Positions 17,555 to 27,290 are shown, numbered from the stretch's first letter. The stretch: DNA of 64,000 bases from Thiothrix eikelboomii (GCF_900167255.1 NZ_FUYB01000011.1:51537-115536), one strand, 5' to 3'. Numbers and translations are program-made. Notes: generated by a model not told the origin, from the letters alone.

Positions 17555-18064
17555 CTAATGAATTAAATCCTGCACACGAAACGCGGCAATCCGGTTGATC
17601 TGCGCTAAAGCGGTCGTAAACTCTTGCTCAATTGAGTGCTCAAGGCGAGTTTCAAAACCTGCCAAAATCTGCTGCCGCGTCGCATTCTTCACCGCCATAA
17701 TAAACGGAAACCCAAAGCGCGCTTGATACGCAGCATTCAACTCATGAAAGCGGCTTAGCTCTTCAGGCGAACAGTGGTCTAAGCCAGCACTTGCCTGCTC
17801 ACGGGTGGAGGCTGTGGTCAGTTCACCTGCTAACGCCGCTTTACCCGCTAAATCAGGATGCGCTCGAATCAGAGCCAATTGCTCAGCGGGTTTGGCTTGG
17901 TCTAGGGTTTGGCGCAAGGCCGTTAATAAGCTTTCATGATCCGCAAACGGTCTTGCCGCCCAACTCCGTTCCGCCACCCACGGTGAATGCTCATAAACCC
18001 CACCAAGCAGCTGAACAAACTCAGCTTGGCTGAGTGCATTTAATTCTATCAGTGTTTTTTTCAT
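17555..18064 (-). CDS. uraD: OHCU decarboxylase
   Basis: Converts 2-oxo-4-hydroxy-4-carboxy-5-ureidoimidazoline (OHCU) to (S)-allantoin. 169 residues. Family features are LGGVYEHSPWVAERSW with the catalytic His, LIRAHPDLAGKAALAGELT, and RFGFPFIMAVKNATRQQIL. It overlaps the puuE stop by four bases. Together with uraH (36.4 kb) it would supply the stereospecific conversion of 5-hydroxyisourate made by PuuD. Confidence 0.95.
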   Translation of the reverse strand: MKKTLIELNALSQAEFVQLLGGVYEHSPWVAERSWAARPFADHESLLTALRQTLDQAKPAEQLALIRAHPDLAGKAALAGELTTASTREQASAGLDHCSPEELSRFHELNAAYQARFGFPFIMAVKNATRQQILAGFETRLEHSIEQEFTTALAQINRIAAFRVQDLIH

Positions 18065-18990
18065 GCAGGATCTCCACTAGGTGCAGGGTGCTGCCTCCGC
18101 CAATGCTCGGCAAGATCAATCCGCCGACATAACCAGACATCTTCATGCTGCTGAACATAATCAACAAAACGCTGCAAAGCCGCAAACCGTGCAGGCCGCC
18201 CTACAATTCGACAGTGCAGACCAATCGACAGCATTTTCGGTGTCGTTAGACCTTCCGCATACAGCACATCAAAGGCATCTTTGAGGTAGTGAAAATATTG
18301 CTCACCACTATTAAATCCCTGAAAGCTGGCAAAGCGCATATCATTGGTATCTAAGGTGTAGGGGACGACAAGATGATCTTGACCTTGCACCCTCACCCAA
18401 AAGGGCAGGTCATCGCTATAATCATCTGAATCATAGACAAAGCCACCTTGCTCAATCAGCAACTCACGGGTATTGGGGCTATTACGCCCTGTATACCAGC
18501 CTTTAGGCCGTTCCCCGGTCAGGCCTTGGATAATCTCAATCGCTCGTTGCATGTGTTCGCGCTCTAGCTCTTTATCCATGAATTGATAATCAATCCAGCG
18601 CCAACCATGACTACAAATTTCAAAACCAGCTTCCAGCATCGCCTCGACCGCCAATGGATTGCGCTCCAAAGCCATTGCTACTCCAAAGATGGTGATCGGA
18701 ATGTGGCGCTCGTGAAAGAGTTTATAAATCCGCCAAAACCCTGCTCGACTGCCATATTCATAAATTGATTCCATACTCGGGTGGCGCACCCCCTCATAGG
18801 CTCGTGCGCCAATAATCTCCGAGAGAAAAGTTTCCGAGGCCGGATCACCGTGGAGCACGCAATTCTCACCACCCTCTTCATAATTCAAGACAAATTGCAC
18901 TGCAATGCGTGCTCCCCCCGGCCAATTCGCTTGCGGTAGTTGGTTGGCATAACCGATTAAATCACGCGGATAAAATGAGCTTGCAGTCAT
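18061..18990 (-). CDS. puuE: Allantoinase, polysaccharide-deacetylase type
   Basis: Metal-independent PuuE-type allantoinase (polysaccharide deacetylase fold), hydrolysing allantoin to allantoate. 309 residues. Motifs include FVLNYEEGGENCVLHGD near the N terminus, GSRAGFWRIYKLF, ICSHGWRWIDYQF in the barrel, GWYTGRNSPNTRELL, and LSIGLHCRIVGRPARF near the C terminus. It is unrelated to the classical AllB amidohydrolases. It lies between the GntR regulator and uraD with tight spacing. Confidence 0.94.
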   Translation of the reverse strand: MTASSFYPRDLIGYANQLPQANWPGGARIAVQFVLNYEEGGENCVLHGDPASETFLSEIIGARAYEGVRHPSMESIYEYGSRAGFWRIYKLFHERHIPITIFGVAMALERNPLAVEAMLEAGFEICSHGWRWIDYQFMDKELEREHMQRAIEIIQGLTGERPKGWYTGRNSPNTRELLIEQGGFVYDSDDYSDDLPFWVRVQGQDHLVVPYTLDTNDMRFASFQGFNSGEQYFHYLKDAFDVLYAEGLTTPKMLSIGLHCRIVGRPARFAALQRFVDYVQQHEDVWLCRRIDLAEHWRRQHPAPSGDPA

Positions 18991-18996
18991 GTTTCT

Positions 18997-19698
18997 TTAG
19001 TCCTCTGCAAAAATAGCAGCTAAGTCCTGATTAGCGGACGGCTCACTCAGTACCAACTTAGCTTCAATATGTTGAATATGCTCATGCATGAGGCCTACCG
19101 CTAATTCGCTATCTTTTTCAGCAATCGCTTTAAGAATCGCGGCATGTTCATCCGTTGAACATAATGGATGCGCATGGGTTTCGTATTGAGCAATAATCAG
19201 CGAGCAACGCGATACCATCATCCGGGCAAAGTTAGCTAGAAACTCATTACCGCAGGCTTCAGCCAGCTGTAGATGCAACTCACCAGACAAACGTAAGGCA
19301 CGCCCACGATCCTGTGCTTGAATCGCCGCTTGCTCTGCTTGAATCAGCAACTGCAGCCGCTGCAGATCCTCAACCTGAATATGCTCACAAGCACTCAGCA
19401 CAATCGCTCGCTCAATCGCTTGGCGTGCAACTAAGACTTGGCGAGCTTGCTCCGCTGTCGTATTCGCTACACTCGCCCCGCGATTGCGATGAATCTCCAC
19501 CACACCTTCATGTTCTAAGCGTTGCAAAACCTTACGGATAATCGTGCGGCTCACGCCAAATACTTGGCCTAATTTATCTTCTGATAAGCGAGTCCCGGGC
19601 GCTAAGCGCTGTTCAAGAATCGCATCAAATACGCGCTCATAAATGACCTCATCACGAGTAGGTTGATCACGATCTAAGTCATCTGCTAGCTGGATCAT
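18997..19698 (-). CDS. GntR-family regulator of purine catabolism
   Basis: FadR/FCD-type transcription factor of about 233 residues. The winged helix-turn-helix at the N terminus carries RLSEDKLGQVFGVSRTIIRK and LEHEGVVEIHRNRGASVA. The all-helical FCD ligand domain follows, with His ligands plausible in SGELHLQLAEACGNEF and EHAAILKAI. The start is taken as the ATG at 19698, which overlaps the puuD stop (ATGA); an earlier in-frame start at 19722 is possible. Lying inside the puuD-puuE-uraD-alc-allA operon, it is likely an autoregulated repressor responding to a pathway intermediate. A perfect palindrome upstream of puuD is a candidate operator. Confidence 0.9.
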   Translation of the reverse strand: MIQLADDLDRDQPTRDEVIYERVFDAILEQRLAPGTRLSEDKLGQVFGVSRTIIRKVLQRLEHEGVVEIHRNRGASVANTTAEQARQVLVARQAIERAIVLSACEHIQVEDLQRLQLLIQAEQAAIQAQDRGRALRLSGELHLQLAEACGNEFLANFARMMVSRCSLIIAQYETHAHPLCSTDEHAAILKAIAEKDSELAVGLMHEHIQHIEAKLVLSEPSANQDLAAIFAED

Positions 19699-20882
19699 GG
19701 CTGTTGTACTTGTTGTACCCATTTCACGATTAAGCGGCGCTCCTCATCCGTCATTTGTGTCAGATTCCCTAAAGGCATCGCTTTGGAAGCTACTTGTACC
19801 GCAATCAACGCGGCTTGTTTACGTACTTGGTCTTCGGTTTCTAACAGCACACCTTTTTGTGCTACTGGAAAAGCCGGATGCGTAGTCTGAGCAGCATGGC
19901 AAGCCACACAACGCTGCACCAAAATGGCTTGCACTTGGTCATAGCTAATGGCTGAAGCTTTTTCCAAGCTTAGCTTGATTTGCGGATAGCTTGCAAAAAT
20001 AGCTGTCCCCACAAAAATAATGAACGCAAGGATTAATAACCATAAAGGCTTCCAATTACCGACTTTAGTACGGGCATTAAAATAATGGCGGACTAAGACC
20101 CCAACCACAAATAAGCCCATCAACACTAACCCATTCCAAGTGCTACCGAAACTAGCGGGGTAGTGATTGCTGATCATGCAAAACATTACTGGCAGCGTCA
20201 GATAATTATTGTGCAATGAACGCCAACCAGCCTCTGCGCTTAAACGCTTATCTTGGGGCTGACCTTCTAACGTGGCTTTGACTAATTTGCGCTGACCGGG
20301 CATGATCACGAAAAATACATTCGCCGTCATCCAAGTTGCTAACATTGCACCCAATTGCAAGAAAGCACCTCGCCCACTAAAGATATGCGTCAGCGCTATC
20401 GCTAGTAATACAATAAAAGCAATCGTGATCAGCATAGCTAAGGGCGTATTTTGACGGGCAAATTCAGTTTTCCATAGGGTGTGATACACCAGCCAACTCC
20501 CCACTAAAAACCCTAAGCTAATCAGAATCGCTTGCCACGGTTGTAAGGCCAACACGCTTGGATCAATTAAATAAGCATCTGCGCTTAAATAATAAGTAAT
20601 GACTAATAAACTGAAACCACTCAACCAAGTCCAATAAGATTCCCACTTAAACCAATGCAGCGGTGAAGGTAAACGCCCCGGCTCAATATTACGCTTTTCA
20701 ACATTGAAAAAACCACCTGCATGTAAAGCCCAAAGCTGACCCGCCACTTTAGGGTCATCGGATTTGAGTAAATGATTAAGCAGCCAATTAAAATAAAACG
20801 AAGCGCCAATCCAAGCAAAAGCGGTAATGATATGTATCCAACGTACTGCGAGACTGAGCCACTCTACTAAAATTGTTTCCAT
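19695..20882 (-). CDS. puuD: Membrane urate oxidase PuuD with cytochrome c domain
   Basis: Urate hydroxylase/oxidase of the PuuD family: an integral membrane protein with a C-terminal periplasmic cytochrome c domain, oxidising urate to 5-hydroxyisourate and passing electrons to the respiratory chain. About 395 residues. There are about eight or nine hydrophobic helices, starting at LAVRWIHIITAFAWIGASFY, and the conserved VEKRNIEPGRLPSPLHWFKW segment. The heme site is CVACH near residue 325. The start is the ATG at 20882 with GAGGTGA upstream; an in-frame GTG precedes it. First gene of the leftward operon, divergent from a purine permease. Confidence 0.94.
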   Translation of the reverse strand: METILVEWLSLAVRWIHIITAFAWIGASFYFNWLLNHLLKSDDPKVAGQLWALHAGGFFNVEKRNIEPGRLPSPLHWFKWESYWTWLSGFSLLVITYYLSADAYLIDPSVLALQPWQAILISLGFLVGSWLVYHTLWKTEFARQNTPLAMLITIAFIVLLAIALTHIFSGRGAFLQLGAMLATWMTANVFFVIMPGQRKLVKATLEGQPQDKRLSAEAGWRSLHNNYLTLPVMFCMISNHYPASFGSTWNGLVLMGLFVVGVLVRHYFNARTKVGNWKPLWLLILAFIIFVGTAIFASYPQIKLSLEKASAISYDQVQAILVQRCVACHAAQTTHPAFPVAQKGVLLETEDQVRKQAALIAVQVASKAMPLGNLTQMTDEERRLIVKWVQQVQQP

Positions 20883-20961
20883 CACTCACCTCATGTCGTG
20901 CTGGCAGATGCCTTAAATTTAACACGCCTTCTTCTATTTTTGTACTCAATCTTTTTAAAAA

Positions 20962-20971
20962 TTGTATACAA
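20962..20971. promoter_or_regulatory. Candidate GntR operator between puuD and permease
   Basis: The perfect 10-bp palindrome TTGTATACAA lies in the 200-bp divergent intergenic region, flanked by A/T runs. FadR-type GntR proteins typically bind short palindromes of the form TnGTnnnACnA or GTATAC. Its position, 80 bases upstream of puuD and 114 upstream of the permease start, would allow control of both directions. Binding is inferred, not shown. Confidence 0.5.
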
Positions 20972-21084
20972 AATTATAAAAGTGCATACTCTAACCGTGC
21001 AAATCACCCCAAGCCTCGGTTCGGTTAGTGGGGGCACGGGGCTTGCACTCTTACCTCTACTTACTCACCACAGAAGGTATTATC

Positions 21085-22551
21085 ATGTCCGAGTCTATTC
21101 ATCCTGTTGACGAGATTCTGCCTATTAGCCGACTGGCTACTTTAGGCTTGCAGCATGTCTTAGTCATGTATGCTGGGGCCATTGCCGTGCCACTCATTAT
21201 CGGCAAAGCACTACAACTCTCACCCGAACAAATTGCGCTCTTAATTTCAGCCGATTTATTTGTCTGCGGTGTTGTCACGCTGATTCAATCTTTTGGAGCG
21301 ACCACGTGGCTAGGGATTCGCCTACCGGTGATGATGGGCGTAACCTTTGCCGCTGTAGCCCCCATGTTAGCCATTGCCAAAGCCACACCCGGCCTTGAAG
21401 GTGCGCAACAGATCTTTGGAGCAGTGATTGGTGCAGGCATCATTTCAATACTTATTGCACCACTGGTCAGCCGTATGCTGCGCTTTTTCCCTCCGGTGGT
21501 CACGGGCACGATTATTACTATCATTGGGATTAGCCTGATGCGGATTGGTATCAACTGGATTTTTGGTAATCCAGTAGGCCCCACTGCACCTTTAGTTATC
21601 AACCCTGAACACAGCGCTTGGTTAGCCACCACTCAAGCTGCAGGCACTGCACCTCCAGCGGGTTTAAATATCGCTCCATCTCTGCCCAACCCACTCTATG
21701 CTCCCTTATTAAATATTGGCATTGCAGCCTTCGTACTGATTAGCATTCTCTTAATTACTAAATTTGTAAAAGGTTTTTTTTCTAATATCGCTGTACTCTT
21801 AGGCATTATCCTCGGGGGTATTGTCACTGCGGCTTTAGGCATTATGCATTTTGATAAAGTTGCGAATGCACCGTGGTTTGCTTTAGTCACGCCCTTTCAG
21901 TTTGGTATGCCCATTTTTGATCCGCTGTTAATTCTCACCATGACCCTAGTTATGATCGTAGTGATGATTGAATCGACGGGGATGTTTTTAGCCTTAGGTG
22001 AAATGACGGGCAAAAAAGTGGATCAAGCAGCACTCACTCGTGGATTAAGAACCGATGGGGTTGGCACTTTACTCGGTGGGATTTTCAATACCTTTCCTTA
22101 TACCAGTTTCTCGCAGAACGTCGGTTTAGTGGCAGTCACAGGTATTCGTAGCCGTTTTGTCTGTGTAGCCGGAGGCTTAATTTTAATTGCACTCGGTTTA
22201 ATCCCTAAAATGGCGGCTTTAGTGGAGTCTTTACCCACGATGGTCTTAGGTGGTGCAGGCTTAGTTATGTTTGGGATGGTAGCCGCGACGGGGATTCGGA
22301 TTCTGGCCAGCGTCGACTTCAAAACGAATCGCTATAATGCGCTAGTCGTCGCCATTTCAATTGGTATTGGCATGATTCCACTGGTTGCACCTAATTTTAA
22401 GCAATGGCTGCCACACAGCATTCACCCCTTAATCGAATCGGGGATTCTTTTAACTTCATTTAGTGCTGTTTTATTGAATTTATTCTTTAATGGTACACAC
22501 CAAAACACCAGCGCCCATATTGAAGCAAGTAGCCAAGCAGAAACGCTCTAG
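21085..22551 (+). CDS. Xanthine/urate permease (NCS2 family)
   Basis: Nucleobase:cation symporter-2 family transporter of about 488 residues in the inner membrane, importing xanthine and/or urate. Features are LGLQHVLVMYAGAIAVPLII at the N terminus, about 14 hydrophobic segments, GLRTDGVGTLLGGIFNTFPY and SFSQNVGLVAVTGIRSRFVC, the NCS2 signature region. The start is the ATG at 21085 with AGAAGG upstream; the frame is open further upstream. It is divergent from puuD and likely coregulated through the palindrome at 20962. Xanthine versus urate specificity cannot be told from the motifs. Confidence 0.92.
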   Translation: MSESIHPVDEILPISRLATLGLQHVLVMYAGAIAVPLIIGKALQLSPEQIALLISADLFVCGVVTLIQSFGATTWLGIRLPVMMGVTFAAVAPMLAIAKATPGLEGAQQIFGAVIGAGIISILIAPLVSRMLRFFPPVVTGTIITIIGISLMRIGINWIFGNPVGPTAPLVINPEHSAWLATTQAAGTAPPAGLNIAPSLPNPLYAPLLNIGIAAFVLISILLITKFVKGFFSNIAVLLGIILGGIVTAALGIMHFDKVANAPWFALVTPFQFGMPIFDPLLILTMTLVMIVVMIESTGMFLALGEMTGKKVDQAALTRGLRTDGVGTLLGGIFNTFPYTSFSQNVGLVAVTGIRSRFVCVAGGLILIALGLIPKMAALVESLPTMVLGGAGLVMFGMVAATGIRILASVDFKTNRYNALVVAISIGIGMIPLVAPNFKQWLPHSIHPLIESGILLTSFSAVLLNLFFNGTHQNTSAHIEASSQAETL

Positions 22552-22567
22552 GCCTAATGGCGAATTA

Positions 22568-22594
22568 GCAAGCTCTTAACTGCTAAGAGCTTGC
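22568..22594. terminator. Bidirectional hairpin between permease and BMP gene
   Basis: An 11-bp perfect inverted repeat (GCAAGCTCTTA with TAAGAGCTTGC, loop ACTGC) sits between two convergent genes. T runs are short on both sides. Position and strength make it a likely shared terminator. Confidence 0.75.
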
Positions 22595-22608
22595 CGTTTA
22601 AACTTCAA

Positions 22609-23703
22609 CTATTTCGGTAATTTACCTTGTACGCCTTTCACGTAATAATCCATTTTTGCTAAAACTTCATCCGTGATTGTACTACCCGCAGCGACGGTTT
22701 CTTTACCGTCTTGATCAACTACTGGGCCTGCAAAGGGATGTAAGCTACCTGCTGCAAGAGCGGCTTTAGCTTGTTCCACTTTATCCGCGACCTCTTTAGG
22801 TACTGCGGCATTTAGGGGCGCTAAATTGATCATTCCCTCTTTGACACCGCCCCAAATCGAAGTAGGCTTCCAAGTTTTATCTAAGACTTGTTGCACTTGA
22901 TCAGTATAAAACTTTTCCCAGTGGTGCGTGACAGCGGTTAATTGTGCCTTGGGGCCATATTTCGACATATCCGAGTGATACGCAATCGCATATTTACCCT
23001 TCTCTTCGGCCGCCACCACGACTGCTGTCGAATCGGTATGATGTGTCACCACATCAGCCCCTTGATCCATCAACGCCACGGCTGCTTCACGCTCACGACC
23101 AGGGTCAAACCATGAGTTTACCCAAACTACTTTAACCTCAATATTCGGATTGACTGTTTGTGCACCCCGCGTAAAGGCATTGATCCCCATCACTACTTCA
23201 GGAATAGGGAAAGCGGCGACATAACCGAGGGTATTGCTCTTAGTCATCGAACCTGCAACGATCCCTGACAAATAGCGCCCCTCATAAAAACGCGCATTAT
23301 AATTGCCTAAATTGGCTTCGGTTTTATAACCGGTGGCATGCTCAAAATGGGTCTCAGGAAAGGTTTTGGCAACTTTCAACATCGGATTCATAAAACCGAA
23401 AGAAGTCCCGAAAATCAATTTATTCCCACCCGCTGCCATTTCACGAGTAACCCGCTCAGCTTCTGCTCCTTCAGGCACACTCTCCACGTATTTCACTTGG
23501 ATTTTATCGCCGAACTTTTCTTCAATGGCTTTGCGGCCCAAATCATGTTGATAAGTCCAGCCCGCATCCCCAATCGGGCTAACATAAATAAAACCCAGCT
23601 TTAAGGGTTCTTCCGCCATCGCAGTCCCCGTTACCACGCAGCTTGCTAATAGAAAACTACTCGCAAACGCTTTAAAACGCTGCGCAAATACCGCTTTATT
23701 CAT
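22609..23703 (-). CDS. BMP-family substrate-binding protein of an ABC importer
   Basis: Basic membrane protein (PnrA/Med-like) periplasmic binding protein, a family that binds nucleosides or purines. 364 residues. The export signal runs to TAMAEE (about residue 31). An alternative lipobox reading LLASC is possible. Mature motifs include KLGFIYVSPIGDAGWTYQHD, FATxG-like LIFGTSFGFMNP, HFEHATGYKT, NYNARFYEGRYLSGIVAGSM and DVVTHHTDSTAV. It is the last gene of the xdhC-ATPase-permease-permease-BMP operon, consistent with purine uptake. Confidence 0.9.
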   Translation of the reverse strand: MNKAVFAQRFKAFASSFLLASCVVTGTAMAEEPLKLGFIYVSPIGDAGWTYQHDLGRKAIEEKFGDKIQVKYVESVPEGAEAERVTREMAAGGNKLIFGTSFGFMNPMLKVAKTFPETHFEHATGYKTEANLGNYNARFYEGRYLSGIVAGSMTKSNTLGYVAAFPIPEVVMGINAFTRGAQTVNPNIEVKVVWVNSWFDPGREREAAVALMDQGADVVTHHTDSTAVVVAAEEKGKYAIAYHSDMSKYGPKAQLTAVTHHWEKFYTDQVQQVLDKTWKPTSIWGGVKEGMINLAPLNAAVPKEVADKVEQAKAALAAGSLHPFAGPVVDQDGKETVAAGSTITDEVLAKMDYYVKGVQGKLPK

Positions 23704-23725
23704 ACCATTAACGCTCCCAAAAGCT

Positions 23726-24655
23726 TCAGTGAAGTTCGTTATGCCAAGGCTGACCTAAGGAGGCGGGCGCATTCAAACGAATCACCCCCGCATCCCGCGA
23801 AATCAACACCAGCACAACAATGGTTGCCAGATAAGGCAACATAGATAAAAACTGTGAAGGCAGCTCCACGCCCAAACCCTGAGCATGGAATTGTGCAATT
23901 GTCACTCCGCCAAATAATAAGGCGCCGATTAAAACCCTCCCAGGTCGCCAAGTAGCGAAGACCACCAAAGCTAAGGCAATCCAGCCCCGTCCTGCCGTCA
24001 TACCTTCTGCCCAAAGTGGCGTATACGCAAGTGATAAATAAGCACCCGCCAAACCCGCCATTGCTCCCCCGAATAATACCGCAAAATAACGAATCCGAAT
24101 CACACGATAACCTAAAGCATGGGCAGAAGCAGGCGACTCGCCCACGGCACGCAGAATCAAACCCGCCCGGGTTTTATATAAAAACCAAGCAATCACCATA
24201 AAAGCCACTAACGCTAAATACACTAAAATATTATAAGAAAATAATAGTTTGCCCAGTATAGGTATTGAGCTTAATCCCGGAAGACTTAAGTTTTTAATCC
24301 CATCCAAGGCCACACTGGTATAAGCTTGCCCAACGAATGCACTTAACCCCACTCCAAAAATTGTCAAAGCCAAACCGGTTGCGACTTGATTTGCCATTAA
24401 ACTCAAGGTGATAAAGCCAAAAATCAGCGCCATTAACGCCCCTGCTGCCGCACCAACAATCGTCGCTAACCATAAATAACCTGTTTCTGTGGCAACAATA
24501 AAAGCACACAAGGCACCCACAATCATCATGCCCTCAACCCCAAGATTGAGTACGCCTGACTTTTCGACAACCAGCTCGCCTAAACCGGCAAAAATCAATG
24601 GCACAGCGGCGGCTACGGTGGCAACTAGGATTAAAATCAGGGTATTCGTATCCAT
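23726..24655 (-). CDS. ABC importer permease, BMP-associated (second subunit)
   Basis: Inner-membrane permease of the BPD_transp_2 family (like YufQ/NupQ), 309 residues with eight to ten hydrophobic helices. The conserved N-terminal segment PLIFAGLGELVVEKSGVLNL GVEGM (read continuously in the protein) is typical of the second permease. GRGWIALALVVFATWRPGRV near the C terminus is typical of the coupling region. Its start overlaps the stop of the first permease by one base, so both are made together. Confidence 0.92.
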   Translation of the reverse strand: MDTNTLILILVATVAAAVPLIFAGLGELVVEKSGVLNLGVEGMMIVGALCAFIVATETGYLWLATIVGAAAGALMALIFGFITLSLMANQVATGLALTIFGVGLSAFVGQAYTSVALDGIKNLSLPGLSSIPILGKLLFSYNILVYLALVAFMVIAWFLYKTRAGLILRAVGESPASAHALGYRVIRIRYFAVLFGGAMAGLAGAYLSLAYTPLWAEGMTAGRGWIALALVVFATWRPGRVLIGALLFGGVTIAQFHAQGLGVELPSQFLSMLPYLATIVVLVLISRDAGVIRLNAPASLGQPWHNELH

Positions 24656-25737
24656 TACGGTGTAACTCCGACGGCAGACTTATGCGTCCAACGCAGCCGA
24701 AACTGAATCAGGACATCGGTTGCTAATAAGAAAAACAATAACATCCCTTGAAAGACACCACTGACGGCCGCTGGTAGTGCTAATTGCATTTGTGCAGACT
24801 CCCCACCTAAATACAGCAAAGCCATTAATAAGCTGGCTAAGGCAATTCCTAGCGGATGCAACCGCCCCACAAAAGCTACAATAATGGCTGCAAACCCATA
24901 ATTAGGCGAAATCGGCATCAAGAGTTGCCCAATCGGTCCTGCCACCTCCGCTGTACCTGCCAAGCCCGCCGCTGCACCCCCTGCTAATAAACCGAGCCAC
25001 ACCATTTTTTTCTGCTTAAAACCTGCATACAAAGCCGCTTTTGGCGCTAAACCAGACACACGCATTTGAAACGCCGTTAAGCTCCAGCGAAAAAACACCG
25101 TAGCCACCAGCAAGGCAACTAAGGTGATCAGCACTCCCGCATGTACTCTTGTCCCTTCAATCAAAATCGGCAATAAAGCGTTGGATTCAAACATCTGCGA
25201 TTGTGGAAAACCATAACCATCAGGATCACGCCAAGGTCCATGAATTAACCAACTTAAAATTAAATTAGCCACATAGACCAACATTAAACTCACCAGAATT
25301 TCACTGGTATTAAAGCGGGTACGCAATAAAGCCGGAATACTCGCCCAAAACATCCCACCTAGCGCACCCGCGACCAACATCAAGGGCAATAAAATCCAAA
25401 TACTCGTACTGGCTTGTAGCCATAAAGCGACACCACCAGCAGCAATCGCGCCCATTATCAACTGCCCTTCTGCACCGATATTCCAAATATTGGCACGAAA
25501 ACCCACCGCTAAACCTAAAGCAATCAAGGCCAAGGGTGAGGCTTTGATTAATAACTCACCAAAGCCATACCAATCGTTGATCGGCTCAATAAAGAAAGCA
25601 TGAAACGCTTTCAACGGCGGCTGACCTAACAGCGTAAATACAATCATGCCAACCACTAGCATTAAAGCCATCGCCAGCACAGGAGAAAGATAAATCATCA
25701 CCTGTGAAGGTTCAGGACGTGGCTCTAAACGAATCAT
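24655..25737 (-). CDS. ABC importer permease, BMP-associated (first subunit)
   Basis: Inner-membrane permease of the BPD_transp_2 family (like YufP/NupP), 360 residues. Hydrophobic helices begin at VLAMALMLVVGMIVFTLLG. The family block LGLAVGFRANIWNIGAEGQL is present, and SPNYGFAAIIVAFVGRLHPL lies near the C terminus. It overlaps the ATPase stop by four bases. Together with the second permease it would form the heterodimeric pore. Confidence 0.92.
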   Translation of the reverse strand: MIRLEPRPEPSQVMIYLSPVLAMALMLVVGMIVFTLLGQPPLKAFHAFFIEPINDWYGFGELLIKASPLALIALGLAVGFRANIWNIGAEGQLIMGAIAAGGVALWLQASTSIWILLPLMLVAGALGGMFWASIPALLRTRFNTSEILVSLMLVYVANLILSWLIHGPWRDPDGYGFPQSQMFESNALLPILIEGTRVHAGVLITLVALLVATVFFRWSLTAFQMRVSGLAPKAALYAGFKQKKMVWLGLLAGGAAAGLAGTAEVAGPIGQLLMPISPNYGFAAIIVAFVGRLHPLGIALASLLMALLYLGGESAQMQLALPAAVSGVFQGMLLFFLLATDVLIQFRLRWTHKSAVGVTP

Positions 25738-27290
25738 AAACCAACCCCTTGTTGTTCATGCGTATCTGCCGTATTTGCCATGAGTCGTGCACCGCCCATT
25801 AATAAGCCAATTTCCTCGATACTCGTCTGTGCGACCGGCTTAGCAGCGGATAACTGCCCTCCTGCGATCACCGCAATCCGATCACAAATCTCAAATAGTT
25901 CCTCTAACTCCTCTGAAACCACTAAGACCGCGACACCCTCTTGGCTTAAATCCAATAGGGTTTGGCGAATAAAACTCGCCGCCCCCACATCCACGCCCCA
26001 AGTGGGCTGCGCAATCACCAGTACCTCGGGGTTGAGCATGAGCTCACGCCCAACGATATACTTCTGCACATTGCCACCAGATAGACTTTTTGCAGCAGCC
26101 GTAGCCCCGCCTGCTTTGACCTTAAAGCGCTCAATACACGCATTGGAAAAGGCTCGAAGCTTAGGGTATTGGATAAAACCGTGTTTACTTAGGCCATTGG
26201 CATAACCTGTCAGCAGTGCATTCATCTCTAACGACATTTCAGGCACAGCCCCCCGCCCTAAGCGCTCTTCAGGTACGAAGCGTAAACCTAAACTGCGACG
26301 CCCCGCCGCATCTAATTGCCCAGCAGCTTGCCCCTTAATCAGTACAGCCTCACTTTGACCGGGCTTTTCACCACTTAAAGCATACAACAGCTCTTGCTGA
26401 CCATTACCAGAAACCCCTGCGATCCCCACAATTTCACCCGCATGCACGGTTAATTGAATATGTGCCAGTGCAGTCCCAAACGGATCATCACTAGGGCGAC
26501 TCAAATCATTGATCACTAAACGTGGCTCACCGACTTGACGCACTTGGCTACGTTTATAAGCTGGTAATTCTTTACCAATCATTAGCTCAGCAAGGCTTTT
26601 CGAGGTTTCAAGCTGAGGATTGGCGGTACCGGTGACTTGCCCCCCTCGTAAAACCGTCGCGGTATGGCAAAGCTCACGAATTTCGTCCAGTTTATGGCTG
26701 ATATATAAAATACTACAGCCTTCTGCCGCCAAACGCCGCAAGGTCTCAAACAGTTTGCGGACAGCTTGTGGCGTCAGGACTGAAGTGGGTTCATCCATGA
26801 TCAGCAATTGTGGTGCTTGCAATAAACAACGCACAATCTCCACGCGCTGGCGCTCGCCAACAGATAATAAATGCACTAACCGATCTGGCTCTAGCGGCAA
26901 ACCGTAGCGTGTCGACACCTCTAGAATACGAGCAGATAATTCCTGAATAGCTTGCCCCGGTTCGAGGGCTAGGGCGATATTCTGTGCTACGGTCAAAGTA
27001 TCAAACAGCGAGAAATGCTGAAAGACCATGCCAATCCCTAAAGCACGTGCTTGGGCAGGGCTACGAATATGCACGGTCTGCCCATTCCAGATAATCTGAC
27101 CCGCATCAGGCTTAACTACACCATACACAATCTTCATTAAGGTGCTTTTACCTGCACCATTCTCACCCAGTACCGCATGAATCTCACCGGGCTGAACCAC
27201 CAAATCAATCGCTTGATTCGCTACTACCGCAGGATAATGCTTGGTAATGCCGCGTAATTCTAAGCGAGGGGGCGTTTCATTATGATGCAT
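25734..27290 (-). CDS. ABC importer ATPase with two nucleotide-binding domains
   Basis: Sugar/nucleoside-type double ATPase, 518 residues, like the ATPases paired with BMP proteins. Domain 1: Walker A GENGAGKST, signature LSVGERQRVEIVRC, Walker B LLIMDEP. Domain 2: GIAGVSGNGQQELL (degenerate Walker A, usual for this family), signature SGGNVQKYIVGREL, VLVIAQPTWGVDVGA. The start lies 11 bases inside the end of xdhC, showing an operon with translational coupling. The transported substrate is inferred as a purine or nucleoside from the neighbours. Confidence 0.93.
   Translation of the reverse strand: MHHNETPPRLELRGITKHYPAVVANQAIDLVVQPGEIHAVLGENGAGKSTLMKIVYGVVKPDAGQIIWNGQTVHIRSPAQARALGIGMVFQHFSLFDTLTVAQNIALALEPGQAIQELSARILEVSTRYGLPLEPDRLVHLLSVGERQRVEIVRCLLQAPQLLIMDEPTSVLTPQAVRKLFETLRRLAAEGCSILYISHKLDEIRELCHTATVLRGGQVTGTANPQLETSKSLAELMIGKELPAYKRSQVRQVGEPRLVINDLSRPSDDPFGTALAHIQLTVHAGEIVGIAGVSGNGQQELLYALSGEKPGQSEAVLIKGQAAGQLDAAGRRSLGLRFVPEERLGRGAVPEMSLEMNALLTGYANGLSKHGFIQYPKLRAFSNACIERFKVKAGGATAAAKSLSGGNVQKYIVGRELMLNPEVLVIAQPTWGVDVGAASFIRQTLLDLSQEGVAVLVVSEELEELFEICDRIAVIAGGQLSAAKPVAQTSIEEIGLLMGGARLMANTADTHEQQGVGL

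Noticed and set aside
25780..26205. 141-codon rightward frame opposite the ABC ATPase
   Set aside because: It lies entirely antisense to a well-supported ATPase with intact motifs.
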